Shown: positions 24,567-32,139 of the stretch, in pieces
How positions within the stretch are numbered: position 1 is the stretch's first letter
How the letters are laid out: the number at the start of each line of letters is the position of its first letter
Origin: Intestinimonas massiliensis (ex Afouda et al. 2020)
GTDB taxonomy: Bacteria; Bacillota; Clostridia; Oscillospirales; Oscillospiraceae
Direction: 5' to 3'
Length of the DNA stretch: 64,000 nucleotides
Assembly (NCBI RefSeq): GCF_900626285.1
Contig: NZ_LR131147.1
Location: forward strand, 370,336-434,335
The notes under the pieces: generated by a model
What the model saw: the letters and a program-made list of their open reading frames with translations, nothing else
Told to the model about the DNA's origin: nothing
Database searches by the model: none
Program-made: the position numbers and the translations under genes

Positions 24567-24877
24567 AAAAGTGCAGGATCACCGTCATGCGCATTACCCG
24601 ATATGAGGATCTGATGGCCCAATATGAGAATCCGATCTCCCACGCCTGCGACATGGAGGTGGGGCAAGTCTTTATTGCCAACGGCTGGGCTAAGCCGGAG
24701 GGCTTCTGTCAGAGCGCATGGGACACCCTCTCCCCTTTTGTGCTGGCCCTGAGCCACGGCGGAGCGGACTTTTACGACGGCTGGATGCAGAATCCCAAAT
24801 CCGCCATGCTCTCCTGCAACGACGGCTTCCGCCCGGTGAGTTTTCTGGTGGAGGCCCTGGACGAGAATGCGGACTGA
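24563..24877 (+). CDS. TIGR04076 family protein
   Basis: A 104-residue protein of the small TIGR04076 family (KCRITVMRITRYEDL, CDMEVGQVFIANGWAKPEGFCQSAW, LSHGGADFYDGWM, CNDGFRPVSFLVEAL). The function is unknown. It overlaps the deformylase-like gene and lies 12 bp before the SDR gene, in the same transcription unit. Confidence 0.8.
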   Translation: MKKCRITVMRITRYEDLMAQYENPISHACDMEVGQVFIANGWAKPEGFCQSAWDTLSPFVLALSHGGADFYDGWMQNPKSAMLSCNDGFRPVSFLVEALDENAD

Positions 24878-24889
24878 GGAGGACGACCC

Positions 24890-25606
24890 ATGTTTGAAAA
24901 CAAAGTTGCCGTGGTTACCGGCGGCGCCAAGGGCATCGGCAAGGCCATTGCCCGGGAGTTCCGCAAGGCAGGGGCCAAGGTGTGCGTCATTGACCTGCTC
25001 CCCAATGACTACTTTGTGGGCGACCTGGCCGATCAGGCGGTTCTGGAGGAGTTTGCCCGCAAGGTCATCGCCGACTGGGGCCACGTAGACTATCTTGTGA
25101 ACAACGCCCTGCCTCTGATGAAGGGCATCGACGCATGCACCTATGAGGAGTTCAACTACGCCCTGCGGGTGGGTGTCACCGCCCCCTTTTACCTTGCCAA
25201 GCTGTTTGCGCCCTATTTTGCCCCCGGCGGGGCTATTGTGAATATCTCCTCCTCCCGGGATCGGATGAGCCAGCCCCAGACGGAGAGCTACACGGCGGCC
25301 AAGGGCGGCATCTCCGCTCTGACTCACGCCCTGGCCGTGAGCTTCAGCGGCAAGGTGCGGGTGAACGCCATCTCCCCCGGCTGGATCGACACCGACTGCA
25401 CTGTCTATGACGGGCCTGACGCCTATCAGCAGCCGGCCGGCCGGGTGGGCAATCCCCTGGACATTGCCAATATGGTGCTCTACCTCTGTTCCGACAAGGC
25501 GGGCTTCATCACCGGGGAGAACATCTGCATCGACGGCGGCATGACCCGTCAGATGATCTACCACAACGACTTCGGCTGGACCCTCCGGGGAGGCGAAAAG
25601 GGATGA
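24890..25606 (+). CDS. SDR family oxidoreductase
   Basis: A 238-residue classical short-chain dehydrogenase: nucleotide motif TGGAKGIGKA (residues 8-17), VNNA, catalytic S of NISSSRD and YTAAK with the Y/K pair, then NAISPGWIDT. The NNAG motif reads NNAL. Substrate unknown; NAD(P)-dependent oxidation or reduction of an alcohol or ketone. The next gene starts inside its stop codon. Confidence 0.9.
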   Translation: MFENKVAVVTGGAKGIGKAIAREFRKAGAKVCVIDLLPNDYFVGDLADQAVLEEFARKVIADWGHVDYLVNNALPLMKGIDACTYEEFNYALRVGVTAPFYLAKLFAPYFAPGGAIVNISSSRDRMSQPQTESYTAAKGGISALTHALAVSFSGKVRVNAISPGWIDTDCTVYDGPDAYQQPAGRVGNPLDIANMVLYLCSDKAGFITGENICIDGGMTRQMIYHNDFGWTLRGGEKG

Positions 25607-26070
25607 AAACCGCCATTTGCTACTATTCCCGCCACCACGGGAATACCCTGAAAGTTCTGGAGGCCATAGCCGAAGAGGGTGAGATTGATCTCATCGATGT
25701 GACCACCCGTCAGGCTGTCCGGCTGGAGACCTACAACTGCATCGGCTTTGCCTCCGGGGTATATTTTGGGGAGTTCCACGACGGCGTCCTGACCTTTGCC
25801 CGGCAGTACCTGCCCCAGGGAAAGCCGGTGTTCTTCGTCTGCACCTACGGCGGGGCCAAGGGCGCCGGCACGAAGAGCCTTGCGGAGATCGCCAAGGAGA
25901 AAGGCTGCCCGGTGCTGGGGGAATTCGGCTGCAAGGGCTACGATACCTTCGGCCCCTTCAGGCTGGTGGGCGGCATCGCCAGGGGCCGCCCCAACGAGCG
26001 GGATCTGGAGAATGCCCGCAGCTTCTACAGGAATCTCAGAGAAATCTACAACAGTGAGGGGAAGAAATGA
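25603..26070 (+). CDS. Flavodoxin-family protein
   Basis: A 155-residue flavodoxin-like protein. The FMN-phosphate loop is YYSRHHGNT (residues 7-15), followed by SGVYFGEFH and the VFFVCTYGGAKG loop. It is likely a low-potential electron carrier for an enzyme in the same run. It overlaps both neighbours by 4 bp. Confidence 0.88.
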   Translation: MKTAICYYSRHHGNTLKVLEAIAEEGEIDLIDVTTRQAVRLETYNCIGFASGVYFGEFHDGVLTFARQYLPQGKPVFFVCTYGGAKGAGTKSLAEIAKEKGCPVLGEFGCKGYDTFGPFRLVGGIARGRPNERDLENARSFYRNLREIYNSEGKK

Positions 26071-26525
26071 AGATCGCCATTCTCTCCGACACCCACGGCC
26101 TGCTGAGGCCCCAGGTGCTGGAGCATCTGAAAACTGCCGACGCCATTCTCCACGGCGGCGACATCAACAAGCAGAGCATCGTGGACGAGCTGCAACAATA
26201 CGCCCCGCTCTACGTCGTCCGGGGCAACAACGACAAGGAGTGGGCGGAGGGTATCCCGCATGACCTCACCGTCACGCTGGACGGCGTGACCTTCGTCATG
26301 GTTCACAACAGGAAAGAGCTCCCGGCGGATCTCTCCGGGGCGGATGCAGTGGTGTTCGGCCATTCCCACAAGTATGTGCAGGAGGAAAGGGACGGCCTTC
26401 TGTGGCTCAATCCCGGCTCCTGCGGCCCGCGGCGCTTTCATCAGGAAATTACCATGATGATGGCGGATGTCAGCGGCGGGAAAATCCAGGTGGAGAAGAT
26501 CACCATCCCCCACGAGGCAACGTGA
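26067..26525 (+). CDS. YfcE-type metallophosphoesterase
   Basis: A 152-residue calcineurin-like phosphodiesterase: metal motifs SDTHG (residues 7-11), HGGDIN, RGNND, VHNR and GHSHK are all present. The LNPGSCGPRR C-terminal motif is typical of YfcE-type phosphodiesterases. The natural substrate is unknown. It overlaps the flavodoxin gene and the next gene. Confidence 0.9.
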   Translation: MKIAILSDTHGLLRPQVLEHLKTADAILHGGDINKQSIVDELQQYAPLYVVRGNNDKEWAEGIPHDLTVTLDGVTFVMVHNRKELPADLSGADAVVFGHSHKYVQEERDGLLWLNPGSCGPRRFHQEITMMMADVSGGKIQVEKITIPHEAT

Positions 26526-27043
26526 TGGAGCTGGGCCTTACCTTCCCTCTTCAGCGTTTTCTGAACGTAAAAACCCCGGCCTGCGGCACAGAGCCGGACC
26601 GGCGTTTTTGTTGGGATCTCCACGTCATCACCTTGAGGGGGTGTAAGTGCTTGCTGGCTGTCCACTGTCACAGCCGGTACGCCTTTGTGCGCTATGACGT
26701 ACCGCCCTTCCAATGGGCAGACATTCCCGGCCTGTTCCGGGATGGGCTTCTTGAGAGCCTCACCGCCGCCGGGTTTACTCAGGGGCAGGCAAAGGGATAC
26801 CTGCACCGAGCTGGGGAAAGTCAGATCACCCGGACCCATGGCCGCCGGGAGGTGGCCTTCCTCAACCGGGCTTGGGAGGATGTGCTGGCTCTGGATCTGT
26901 GCCTGGACGCCTCCAGTCAGGCCCAGCCTCTGCTGGATCACGCCGTCAACACCAGGCCCGGCCGGTGTGCGGGCTTTGAGGGGCCTGGGCTGGCTCTGGA
27001 GCGGATCACCGCAGCATTGAATGAAGAAAAGACAGAAACATGA
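26525..27043 (+). CDS. DUF6933-like conserved protein
   Basis: A 172-residue protein with the pattern of DUF6933: a WDLHVITLRGCKCLLAVHCHSRYAFVRYDV block, an LLESLTAAGFTQGQAKGYL helix, and EVAFLNRAWEDVLALD. No catalytic motif is seen. The ATG overlaps the phosphodiesterase stop; the frame opening at 26402 is a shadow. About 115 bp separate it from the next gene. Confidence 0.6.
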   Translation: MELGLTFPLQRFLNVKTPACGTEPDRRFCWDLHVITLRGCKCLLAVHCHSRYAFVRYDVPPFQWADIPGLFRDGLLESLTAAGFTQGQAKGYLHRAGESQITRTHGRREVAFLNRAWEDVLALDLCLDASSQAQPLLDHAVNTRPGRCAGFEGPGLALERITAALNEEKTET

Positions 27044-27158
27044 AAGAAGAATATGCCCGGCAGCATAATGCCAAGCGCGCTGTGATGGAGGGCAGAGTGT
27101 ACTGGTTCCATACTGCTGCACAAGTAGCCGTACTGCGGAAATGAGAGGAGACAGAGAC

Positions 27159-27914
27159 TTGAACACGGAAGAATGTCTGATCTGTAAGGCGCCCCTGGAA
27201 TACCTGACACAGGACGAGGTCATGGAGTGCGCCATCTGCCACAGGAAAGAGCCCAGCAAGACCCGCTGCGTGAAGGGCCACTATGTATGCAGCGACTGCC
27301 ACACGCAGGGCATGGACAGCATCTTCGGTCTGTGTCTCTCCGAGACCTCCACCGACCCCGTCGCCATCGTCCGTCGGATGATGGATCTTCCCTTCTGCCA
27401 CATGCACGGCCCGGAGCACCATGTGATGGTGGGGGCAGCTCTGCTCACCGCCTACAGGAACGCCGGCGGCACCCTCGATCTTGAGAAGGCGCTCCATGAG
27501 ATGTACAGCCGGGGCAAAGCCATTCCCGGCGGTGCCTGCGGCTTCTGGGGCGCCTGCGGAGCGGGGATCGGTACAGGCCAGTTTCTGGCCATCGCCACGG
27601 CGTCTACTCCCCTGGCCAAGGAGCCCTGGGGGCTGAGCAATCAGATGACCGCCCGGGCCCTGGACCGCATCGGCAAGGTTGGCGGCCCCCGGTGCTGTAA
27701 GCGGGACTCCTTTTTGGCGATTCTGGCCGCCGTGGACTTTACCCGGGAGCACCTGGGGGTGGAGATGAAGCGCACCGTCCCCGTCTGCTCTTACAGCGCC
27801 AAGAACAACCAGTGTATCGGCAAACGCTGTCCCTTCTCGGCGGCTGCCAACAGAAAGGCTGAGGCTCCCCAGCCCGTCAGACGCATCAGACTGGCGAAAC
27901 TGCCCTCGAAGTGA
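27159..27914 (+). CDS. DUF5714 family cysteine-rich protein
   Basis: A 251-residue protein rich in conserved cysteines: an N-terminal zinc-ribbon (CLICKAPL ... CAICHRKE, CSDC), then CHMHGPEHH, GGACGFWGACGAGIG, RCCKRDS and a C-terminal CIGKRCPFS. DUF5714 proteins often sit beside corrinoid or radical SAM methyltransferase genes; the reaction is unknown. The TTG at 27159 has GAGAGGAG at 8 nt; an ATG at 27141 is upstream of the SD. Confidence 0.85.
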   Translation: MNTEECLICKAPLEYLTQDEVMECAICHRKEPSKTRCVKGHYVCSDCHTQGMDSIFGLCLSETSTDPVAIVRRMMDLPFCHMHGPEHHVMVGAALLTAYRNAGGTLDLEKALHEMYSRGKAIPGGACGFWGACGAGIGTGQFLAIATASTPLAKEPWGLSNQMTARALDRIGKVGGPRCCKRDSFLAILAAVDFTREHLGVEMKRTVPVCSYSAKNNQCIGKRCPFSAAANRKAEAPQPVRRIRLAKLPSK

Positions 27915-27944
27915 AAACCGCTCTGCTCCTGCCGCGGAGGCGTA

Positions 27945-28592
27945 TCACTTCTTCCGATTCCGGAAGTCTGCCTCGATGTCCTCCTTCCAGTGCTCATCCA
28001 GGGGGGCACTGCACCGGACAGCGGCCACGGCCCGCCCTACCACCTCATAATTGAGCCGGGTGCCCTCACTGTCACAGCGGTAATTCACTGCCCGGTCGGG
28101 GGTGATGCCCAGATGCCCCGCCGTCTCCACCGCGTCGATATTGGCCCCCAGGAAGAGAAAGTCCCAGCCGTACTTCTCCTTTTGCCGCTGGATCATCTCC
28201 TTGACCCGCTGAGGCGAATAGCGGTGGCTGGCGTTCTCCATACCGTCGGTGGTGATGACGAAAAGCGTGTGCTCCGGCACATCCTCACGCCGGGCATACT
28301 TATGGATGTTTCCAATGTGGCGGATGGCCCCGCCGATGGCATCCAGCAGAGCGGTACAGCCCCGGACATAGTATTCCTTGTCGGTGATGGGCCTGGCCGC
28401 ACTCACCTTCACCCGGTCGTGGAGCACCTCGATCCGGTCATCAAACAGGACGGTGGAGACAAAAGCCTCGCCGGGCTCCTTCTTTTGCTTGTCCAGCATG
28501 GCATTGAAGCCGCCGATGGTGTCCCCCTCCAGTCCCCGCATGGAACCGCTCCGGTCCAGAATGAATACCAGTTCCGTCAGATTCTTTTTCAT
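27945..28592 (-). CDS. VWA domain protein
   Basis: A 215-residue von Willebrand factor A domain. The MIDAS motif DRSGSM is at residues 13-18, with downstream T (RGCTALLDAI) and D (TTDGMEN) ligands. It lacks a signal or membrane helix, so it is cytoplasmic and probably a metal-dependent protein-interaction module. The ATG at 28592 follows AGGGGGA; that site lies in the right arm of a 14-bp perfect hairpin (28597-28649). It is downstream of the macro-domain gene in one likely operon. Confidence 0.88.
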   Translation of the reverse strand: MKKNLTELVFILDRSGSMRGLEGDTIGGFNAMLDKQKKEPGEAFVSTVLFDDRIEVLHDRVKVSAARPITDKEYYVRGCTALLDAIGGAIRHIGNIHKYARREDVPEHTLFVITTDGMENASHRYSPQRVKEMIQRQKEKYGWDFLFLGANIDAVETAGHLGITPDRAVNYRCDSEGTRLNYEVVGRAVAAVRCSAPLDEHWKEDIEADFRNRKK

Positions 28593-28596
28593 AGAC

Positions 28597-28649
28597 AAAT
28601 CCCCCTATACCGTGTTTGTTTGGCTTACAGGCACAGTATAGGGGGATTT
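28597..28649 (-). promoter_or_regulatory. SD-sequestering hairpin before VWA gene
   Basis: On the minus strand the arms AAATCCCCCTATAC and GTATAGGGGGATTT pair perfectly over 14 bp with a 25-nt loop. The right arm contains the AGGGGGA ribosome site of the VWA gene, 7 nt before its ATG. Pairing would block translation. There is no T run of terminator type. Confidence 0.65.
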
Positions 28650-28685
28650 CGTTTCTATTTGGTCGCTTCGCAGGCGACAAACGGC

Positions 28686-29696
28686 TCAGCCGCCCAGCAG
28701 CTTCTGGTCAAAGGCAAACAGCGCCTCGTTGATCTCAAAGATATCGTAGTTCTGATGGGCAATAAAATACTCCACGATGATGTCGAACTTGCTGGCGTGG
28801 GAGAAGGCGAAGCCCGCCTTCCGGAGCATCTCCCGGGCCTCCTCCAGCGGCAGTTCCAAAGCGATGGCAAAGGCCATGGCGGTGGGCTTGGAGGGTTTGT
28901 AGTGGACGTCTGAGCGGATCTTGGAGAAGAGCTTGCGGTCGATGTTGGCCCTTTTGTAGCACTGCGCGTCGGTCATACCGGCCTCATCGATCTTCCGCAG
29001 CAGCATCTGAGAAAAGCTCTCGTCCAGCCGCCCCAGGGCCTCGTCCAGACTTCCGGGCGCCGCCCCGCAGGGAGCGGGGACCCACAGCTCTTCCGACCTG
29101 GGTGCCGCGGAGGCCGCCCGGAAGGTCCTGGCCCTACGGCGCTGCTCCTTCTGAGAATCCGTATGCTCCGCCACATAGCAGTCGTCGATGTAAGCGGCAA
29201 TATCGGCGAAGAGTTTTTTGCTGATGGCATAGGCCGCCCGGTCGAAAATCACCAGATAAACTGTCATATCATGAGCCAGAAGGAAGTCTCCGATGGTATC
29301 AACCGCCGCTTTCACGGCCTGGTCCTTGGGGCAGCCATACGCCCCGGAGGAAATAAGGGGAAAGGCCACCGTTTCACATTTGTGGGCCAGGGCCAGCTCC
29401 AGAGAGGAACGATAGGCGGAAACCAGCAGCTCCCGCTCGCCGTGACTTCCGTCCCGCCAGATGGGACCCACCGTGTGGATCACATATCGGGTGGGCAGGC
29501 AATAGCCTTTCGTGATCTTGGCCTGTCCTGTCTTACAGCCGCCCAAGGTACGGCACTCTTTCAGCAGCTCCGGCCCTGCGGCACGGTAGATGGCGCCGTC
29601 CACTCCCCCGCCGCCCAGCAGGCTCTCGTCGGCGGCGTTGACGATGGCGTCCACCTTCATGGTGGTGATGTCGTTTCGCACGATGTGAAGGGGCAT
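28686..29696 (-). CDS. Macro domain protein with C-terminal HTH-like domain
   Basis: A 336-residue protein. Residues 1-175 are a macro domain (IVNAADESLLGGGGVDGAI, the ADP-ribose loops VIHTVGP and SSGAYGCPKDQA) of the O-acetyl-ADP-ribose deacetylase type. A low-complexity linker at about 185-225 is followed by a helical domain (residues 225-336: LLRKIDEAGMTDAQCYKRANIDRKLFSKIRS) that looks like an XRE-type DNA-binding or oligomerization module. It probably removes or reads ADP-ribose on a target. The VWA gene follows. Confidence 0.88.
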   Translation of the reverse strand: MPLHIVRNDITTMKVDAIVNAADESLLGGGGVDGAIYRAAGPELLKECRTLGGCKTGQAKITKGYCLPTRYVIHTVGPIWRDGSHGERELLVSAYRSSLELALAHKCETVAFPLISSGAYGCPKDQAVKAAVDTIGDFLLAHDMTVYLVIFDRAAYAISKKLFADIAAYIDDCYVAEHTDSQKEQRRRARTFRAASAAPRSEELWVPAPCGAAPGSLDEALGRLDESFSQMLLRKIDEAGMTDAQCYKRANIDRKLFSKIRSDVHYKPSKPTAMAFAIALELPLEEAREMLRKAGFAFSHASKFDIIVEYFIAHQNYDIFEINEALFAFDQKLLGG

Positions 29697-29720
29697 AGGG
29701 ACACCTCCCGCAGGGACGAT

Positions 29721-30113
29721 TTAAAAGGTGACGGTACGGCTGGGCTCAGTGAAGGAGGAGAAGGTAGCGGCAGCCTCCGTCAGCGCAAAGACCATGGTAT
29801 TCCCGTCGCCAGGCGCGTAGGCGGCATGGAGATTGGGGTACTCATTCAGCATATGTTCCTGGGCTGCGACTTCAGGCACCTCCACGGCTTTGGCCGTCAC
29901 ACGCAGCCAGTGGCTGCCGTCAAAAGCGCAGAGCTCTACCTTGGGATTCGCCAGCATTTGCTTCGCCACGTCCTTCCTCCGTCCGGTCTGGATGGTAAGC
30001 TGCCCATTATAAATATCGATGGTGCCGAAGGGGCGCACGCGCGGCTGATCCCCGTCCATAGTGGCCAGGTAATAGGTACCGCAGGTTTTCAGGAATTGAT
30101 AGACTTCTTCCAT
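29721..30113 (-). CDS. Pyridoxamine 5'-phosphate oxidase-family protein
   Basis: A 130-residue split-barrel flavin-binding protein (YYLATMDGDQPRVRPFG, LTIQTGRRKDVAKQMLANPKVELCAF, WLRVTAKAV). It lacks the length of true PdxH and fits the general FMN-binding oxidoreductase group. ATG with AGGGAGG behind a divergent intergenic region shared with the TetR gene, so the TetR protein may regulate it. Confidence 0.88.
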   Translation of the reverse strand: MEEVYQFLKTCGTYYLATMDGDQPRVRPFGTIDIYNGQLTIQTGRRKDVAKQMLANPKVELCAFDGSHWLRVTAKAVEVPEVAAQEHMLNEYPNLHAAYAPGDGNTMVFALTEAAATFSSFTEPSRTVTF

Positions 30114-30198
30114 GGGATATCCCTCCTTGCTTTTCCTCCATTTTATACCATAGCCCCTGCAGCGTCAATGTCCTCGGCGGAGCCGGAATGGGAAACCC

Positions 30199-30238
30199 TT
30201 GACAAGAGAGCGCAAAACGCTATAATGAACCATGTTCA
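30199..30238 (+). promoter_or_regulatory. TetR gene promoter with candidate operator
   Basis: TTGACA (30199-30204) and TATAAT (30221-30226) with a 16-bp spacer, followed by a palindrome TGAAC-CAT-GTTCA (30226-30238) that overlaps the -10 end. The same TGAAC-N3-GTTCA palindrome occurs at 30851-30863. Confidence 0.7.
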
Positions 30239-30253
30239 AGTTGAGGTGGTTGG

Positions 30254-30811
30254 ATGAATACCGTTGTGACGTCGAAAGAAGAAATCTTGAAAACCAGCCG
30301 GGAGCTGATCCAGCGTCAGGGCTGGACTGCGGTCAATATCCGCTCAGTGGCGGCGGCCTGTGGGGTATCGGTAGGATCTATCTATAACTATTTCGGCTCC
30401 AAGACCGCTCTGGTGGGTGCGGTGGTGGAAAGTGTCTGGTGTGAGATTTTCCATCGGCCGGAGGATGGGGCCGTGTTTCAGGACACCCTAGCCTGTGTCA
30501 CCTGGATGTACGAGCGGATGGAATATGGCTGCAAGCACTACCCCGGCTTTTTCACTCTGCATTCTCTGGGCTTTATGGGGGAAGACAAATCGGACGGGAG
30601 ACAGAAGATGCAGCAGACCTGGCAGCACATTTTAAATGGGCTGTGCGCTGTTCTGAAGCGGGACGCCAGGATTCGCCCCAACGCCTTTACCGGGGAGTTT
30701 ACGGCGGAGAAATTTGCGGACGTTCTGTTTTCCCTGATGTTGTCCGCGCTGCTGCGGCAGGATTATAACCCCACGGCTGTGCTGGAGCTTGTCCGGAGAG
30801 CGCTCTATTGA
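30254..30811 (+). CDS. TetR/AcrR-family regulator
   Basis: A 185-residue TetR-type repressor: N-terminal HTH (ILKTSRELIQRQGWTAVNIRSVAAACGVSVGSIYNYFGSK, residues about 10-50) and a C-terminal ligand domain. TTGAGGTGG precedes the ATG. Likely controls itself and the membrane-protein genes downstream through the shared palindromes. The ligand is unknown. Confidence 0.9.
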   Translation: MNTVVTSKEEILKTSRELIQRQGWTAVNIRSVAAACGVSVGSIYNYFGSKTALVGAVVESVWCEIFHRPEDGAVFQDTLACVTWMYERMEYGCKHYPGFFTLHSLGFMGEDKSDGRQKMQQTWQHILNGLCAVLKRDARIRPNAFTGEFTAEKFADVLFSLMLSALLRQDYNPTAVLELVRRALY

Positions 30812-30837
30812 AATTCCCAAGCAATCGTGGGAATTTC
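30810..30837 (+). promoter_or_regulatory. Hairpin at TetR gene end
   Basis: GAAATTCCCA (30810-30819) and TGGGAATTTC (30828-30837) pair perfectly with an 8-nt loop, starting at the TetR stop codon. No T run follows, so it may be a processing or attenuation stem. Confidence 0.5.
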
Positions 30838-30850
30838 ATATCCCGGAAAT

Positions 30851-30863
30851 TGAACATCGTTCA
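30851..30863 (+). promoter_or_regulatory. Candidate TetR operator, copy 2
   Basis: TGAAC-ATC-GTTCA, the same palindrome as at 30226-30238, lying just before the SD of the downstream membrane-protein operon. Confidence 0.55.
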
Positions 30864-30878
30864 CCCGAAAGGAGGCAA

Positions 30879-31334
30879 ATGATGAAAGTAAAACGGAATA
30901 CCCTGCTGCTTCTGGCCTGTCTGGTGTGGAGCGCGGCGGGGTTCAATATTCTCCGCATCGGCTTGATGGCCTATCCGGCCTACCTCACGATACTGAATTT
31001 CCTGCTGTCTATCCTGGTTTTTGCCGTGTTCCAGAGATTCATCTTCGGCAAACTGGTAAAAAAGCACACCGCCAGGATCAGCGCCTATCTGGAGGAGCGT
31101 CACTTCTTCCTGAAATTCTTTGACGGAAAGGCCTTTGCCATCATGGCGGTGATGATGACAGGCGGTATTGGCCTGCGCTTCAGCGGACTTGCGCCGGAGC
31201 AATTCATTGCCGTCTTCTATACCGGTCTGGGCGCTGCGCTGCTGTCAGCCGGATTGCTGTTTGGCCGCAACTATGGCAAGGCAGTCTTTGCGGCAGCCAC
31301 CAACCAAAATGAAATGGGACAAAAAGGAGAGTAA
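30879..31334 (+). CDS. Small four-helix membrane protein
   Basis: A 151-residue protein with four hydrophobic helices (LLLLACLVWSAAGFNILRI, LTILNFLLSILVFAVFQRF, AIMAVMMTGGIGLRF, FIAVFYTGLGAALLSAGLLF). No family recognised. The ATG at 30879 (a second at 30882) follows AAGGAGG. It is in an operon with the next gene, 4 bp away, and behind TetR, so it may be part of a detoxification or stress response. Confidence 0.7.
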   Translation: MMKVKRNTLLLLACLVWSAAGFNILRIGLMAYPAYLTILNFLLSILVFAVFQRFIFGKLVKKHTARISAYLEERHFFLKFFDGKAFAIMAVMMTGGIGLRFSGLAPEQFIAVFYTGLGAALLSAGLLFGRNYGKAVFAAATNQNEMGQKGE

Positions 31335-31337
31335 GCA

Positions 31338-32003
31338 ATGCAGGCAATTATGGAGACTCTGTTTGACGCCGGCTATCTGATCTTGGTCATCACCATCGGC
31401 ATTTTGATGATCCGGGGCAGCAAGGGGAATCGCCAATTCCGCCTCTTCGGCTTTATGGCGGTGGTGCTGGGCGCGGGTGATGCCTTCCATCTGATCCCCC
31501 GGGCGTACGCCCTGTGTACCACAGGTCTTGAAAACTACACCACGCTTTTGGGCCTCGGGAAGTGGATCACTTCCATTACCATGACCATTTTCTATGTGCT
31601 GCTCTACTATGTCTGGCGGCAGCGGTACCGTATAAAGGATCAGAACGGCCTCACCGCTGCGGTGTATGTCCTGGCCGGGCTGCGCATTCTGCTGTGCATG
31701 ATGCCGCAGAATCAGTGGTTCAGCGCCGACGCTCCCCTCTCCTGGGGGATCTACCGCAATATCCCCTTTGCCCTGCTGGGCCTTCTGGTGATCGTGCTGT
31801 TTTTCCGCAGCGCCAGAGGGTGCGGAGATCGGGCGTTCCGCTGGATGTGGCTGACCATCGTGCTGAGCTTTGGCTTCTACATCCCGGTGGTGCTGTGGGC
31901 AGATGTGATGCCCATGATCGGGATGCTCATGATTCCCAAGACCTGTGCCTACGTATGGACGGTACTGATCGGATATTTTTCCATGAAAAAGGAATGCAGA
32001 TAG
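31338..32003 (+). CDS. Seven-helix membrane protein, unknown
   Basis: A 221-residue polytopic protein with about seven helices, including LILVITIGILMIRGSKGNRQF and a conserved-looking GAGDAFHLIPRAYAL between helices 2 and 3. No enzyme or transporter signature is recognised. Start ATG 31338 with AAAGGAG upstream, second gene of the TetR-linked membrane operon. Confidence 0.7.
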   Translation: MQAIMETLFDAGYLILVITIGILMIRGSKGNRQFRLFGFMAVVLGAGDAFHLIPRAYALCTTGLENYTTLLGLGKWITSITMTIFYVLLYYVWRQRYRIKDQNGLTAAVYVLAGLRILLCMMPQNQWFSADAPLSWGIYRNIPFALLGLLVIVLFFRSARGCGDRAFRWMWLTIVLSFGFYIPVVLWADVMPMIGMLMIPKTCAYVWTVLIGYFSMKKECR

Positions 32004-32139
32004 CGGCGGAAATCACATAAGCACTGCACGGCGCAGGGTTCAGGATGCACGGTCTCGCTGCTCAAAAAGTTCAAATTCGGTGTCGGTTATGCTATACTGA
32101 ATGCAAGAATACCTGCATCGCCGGAAAGGAGTGACCCAT

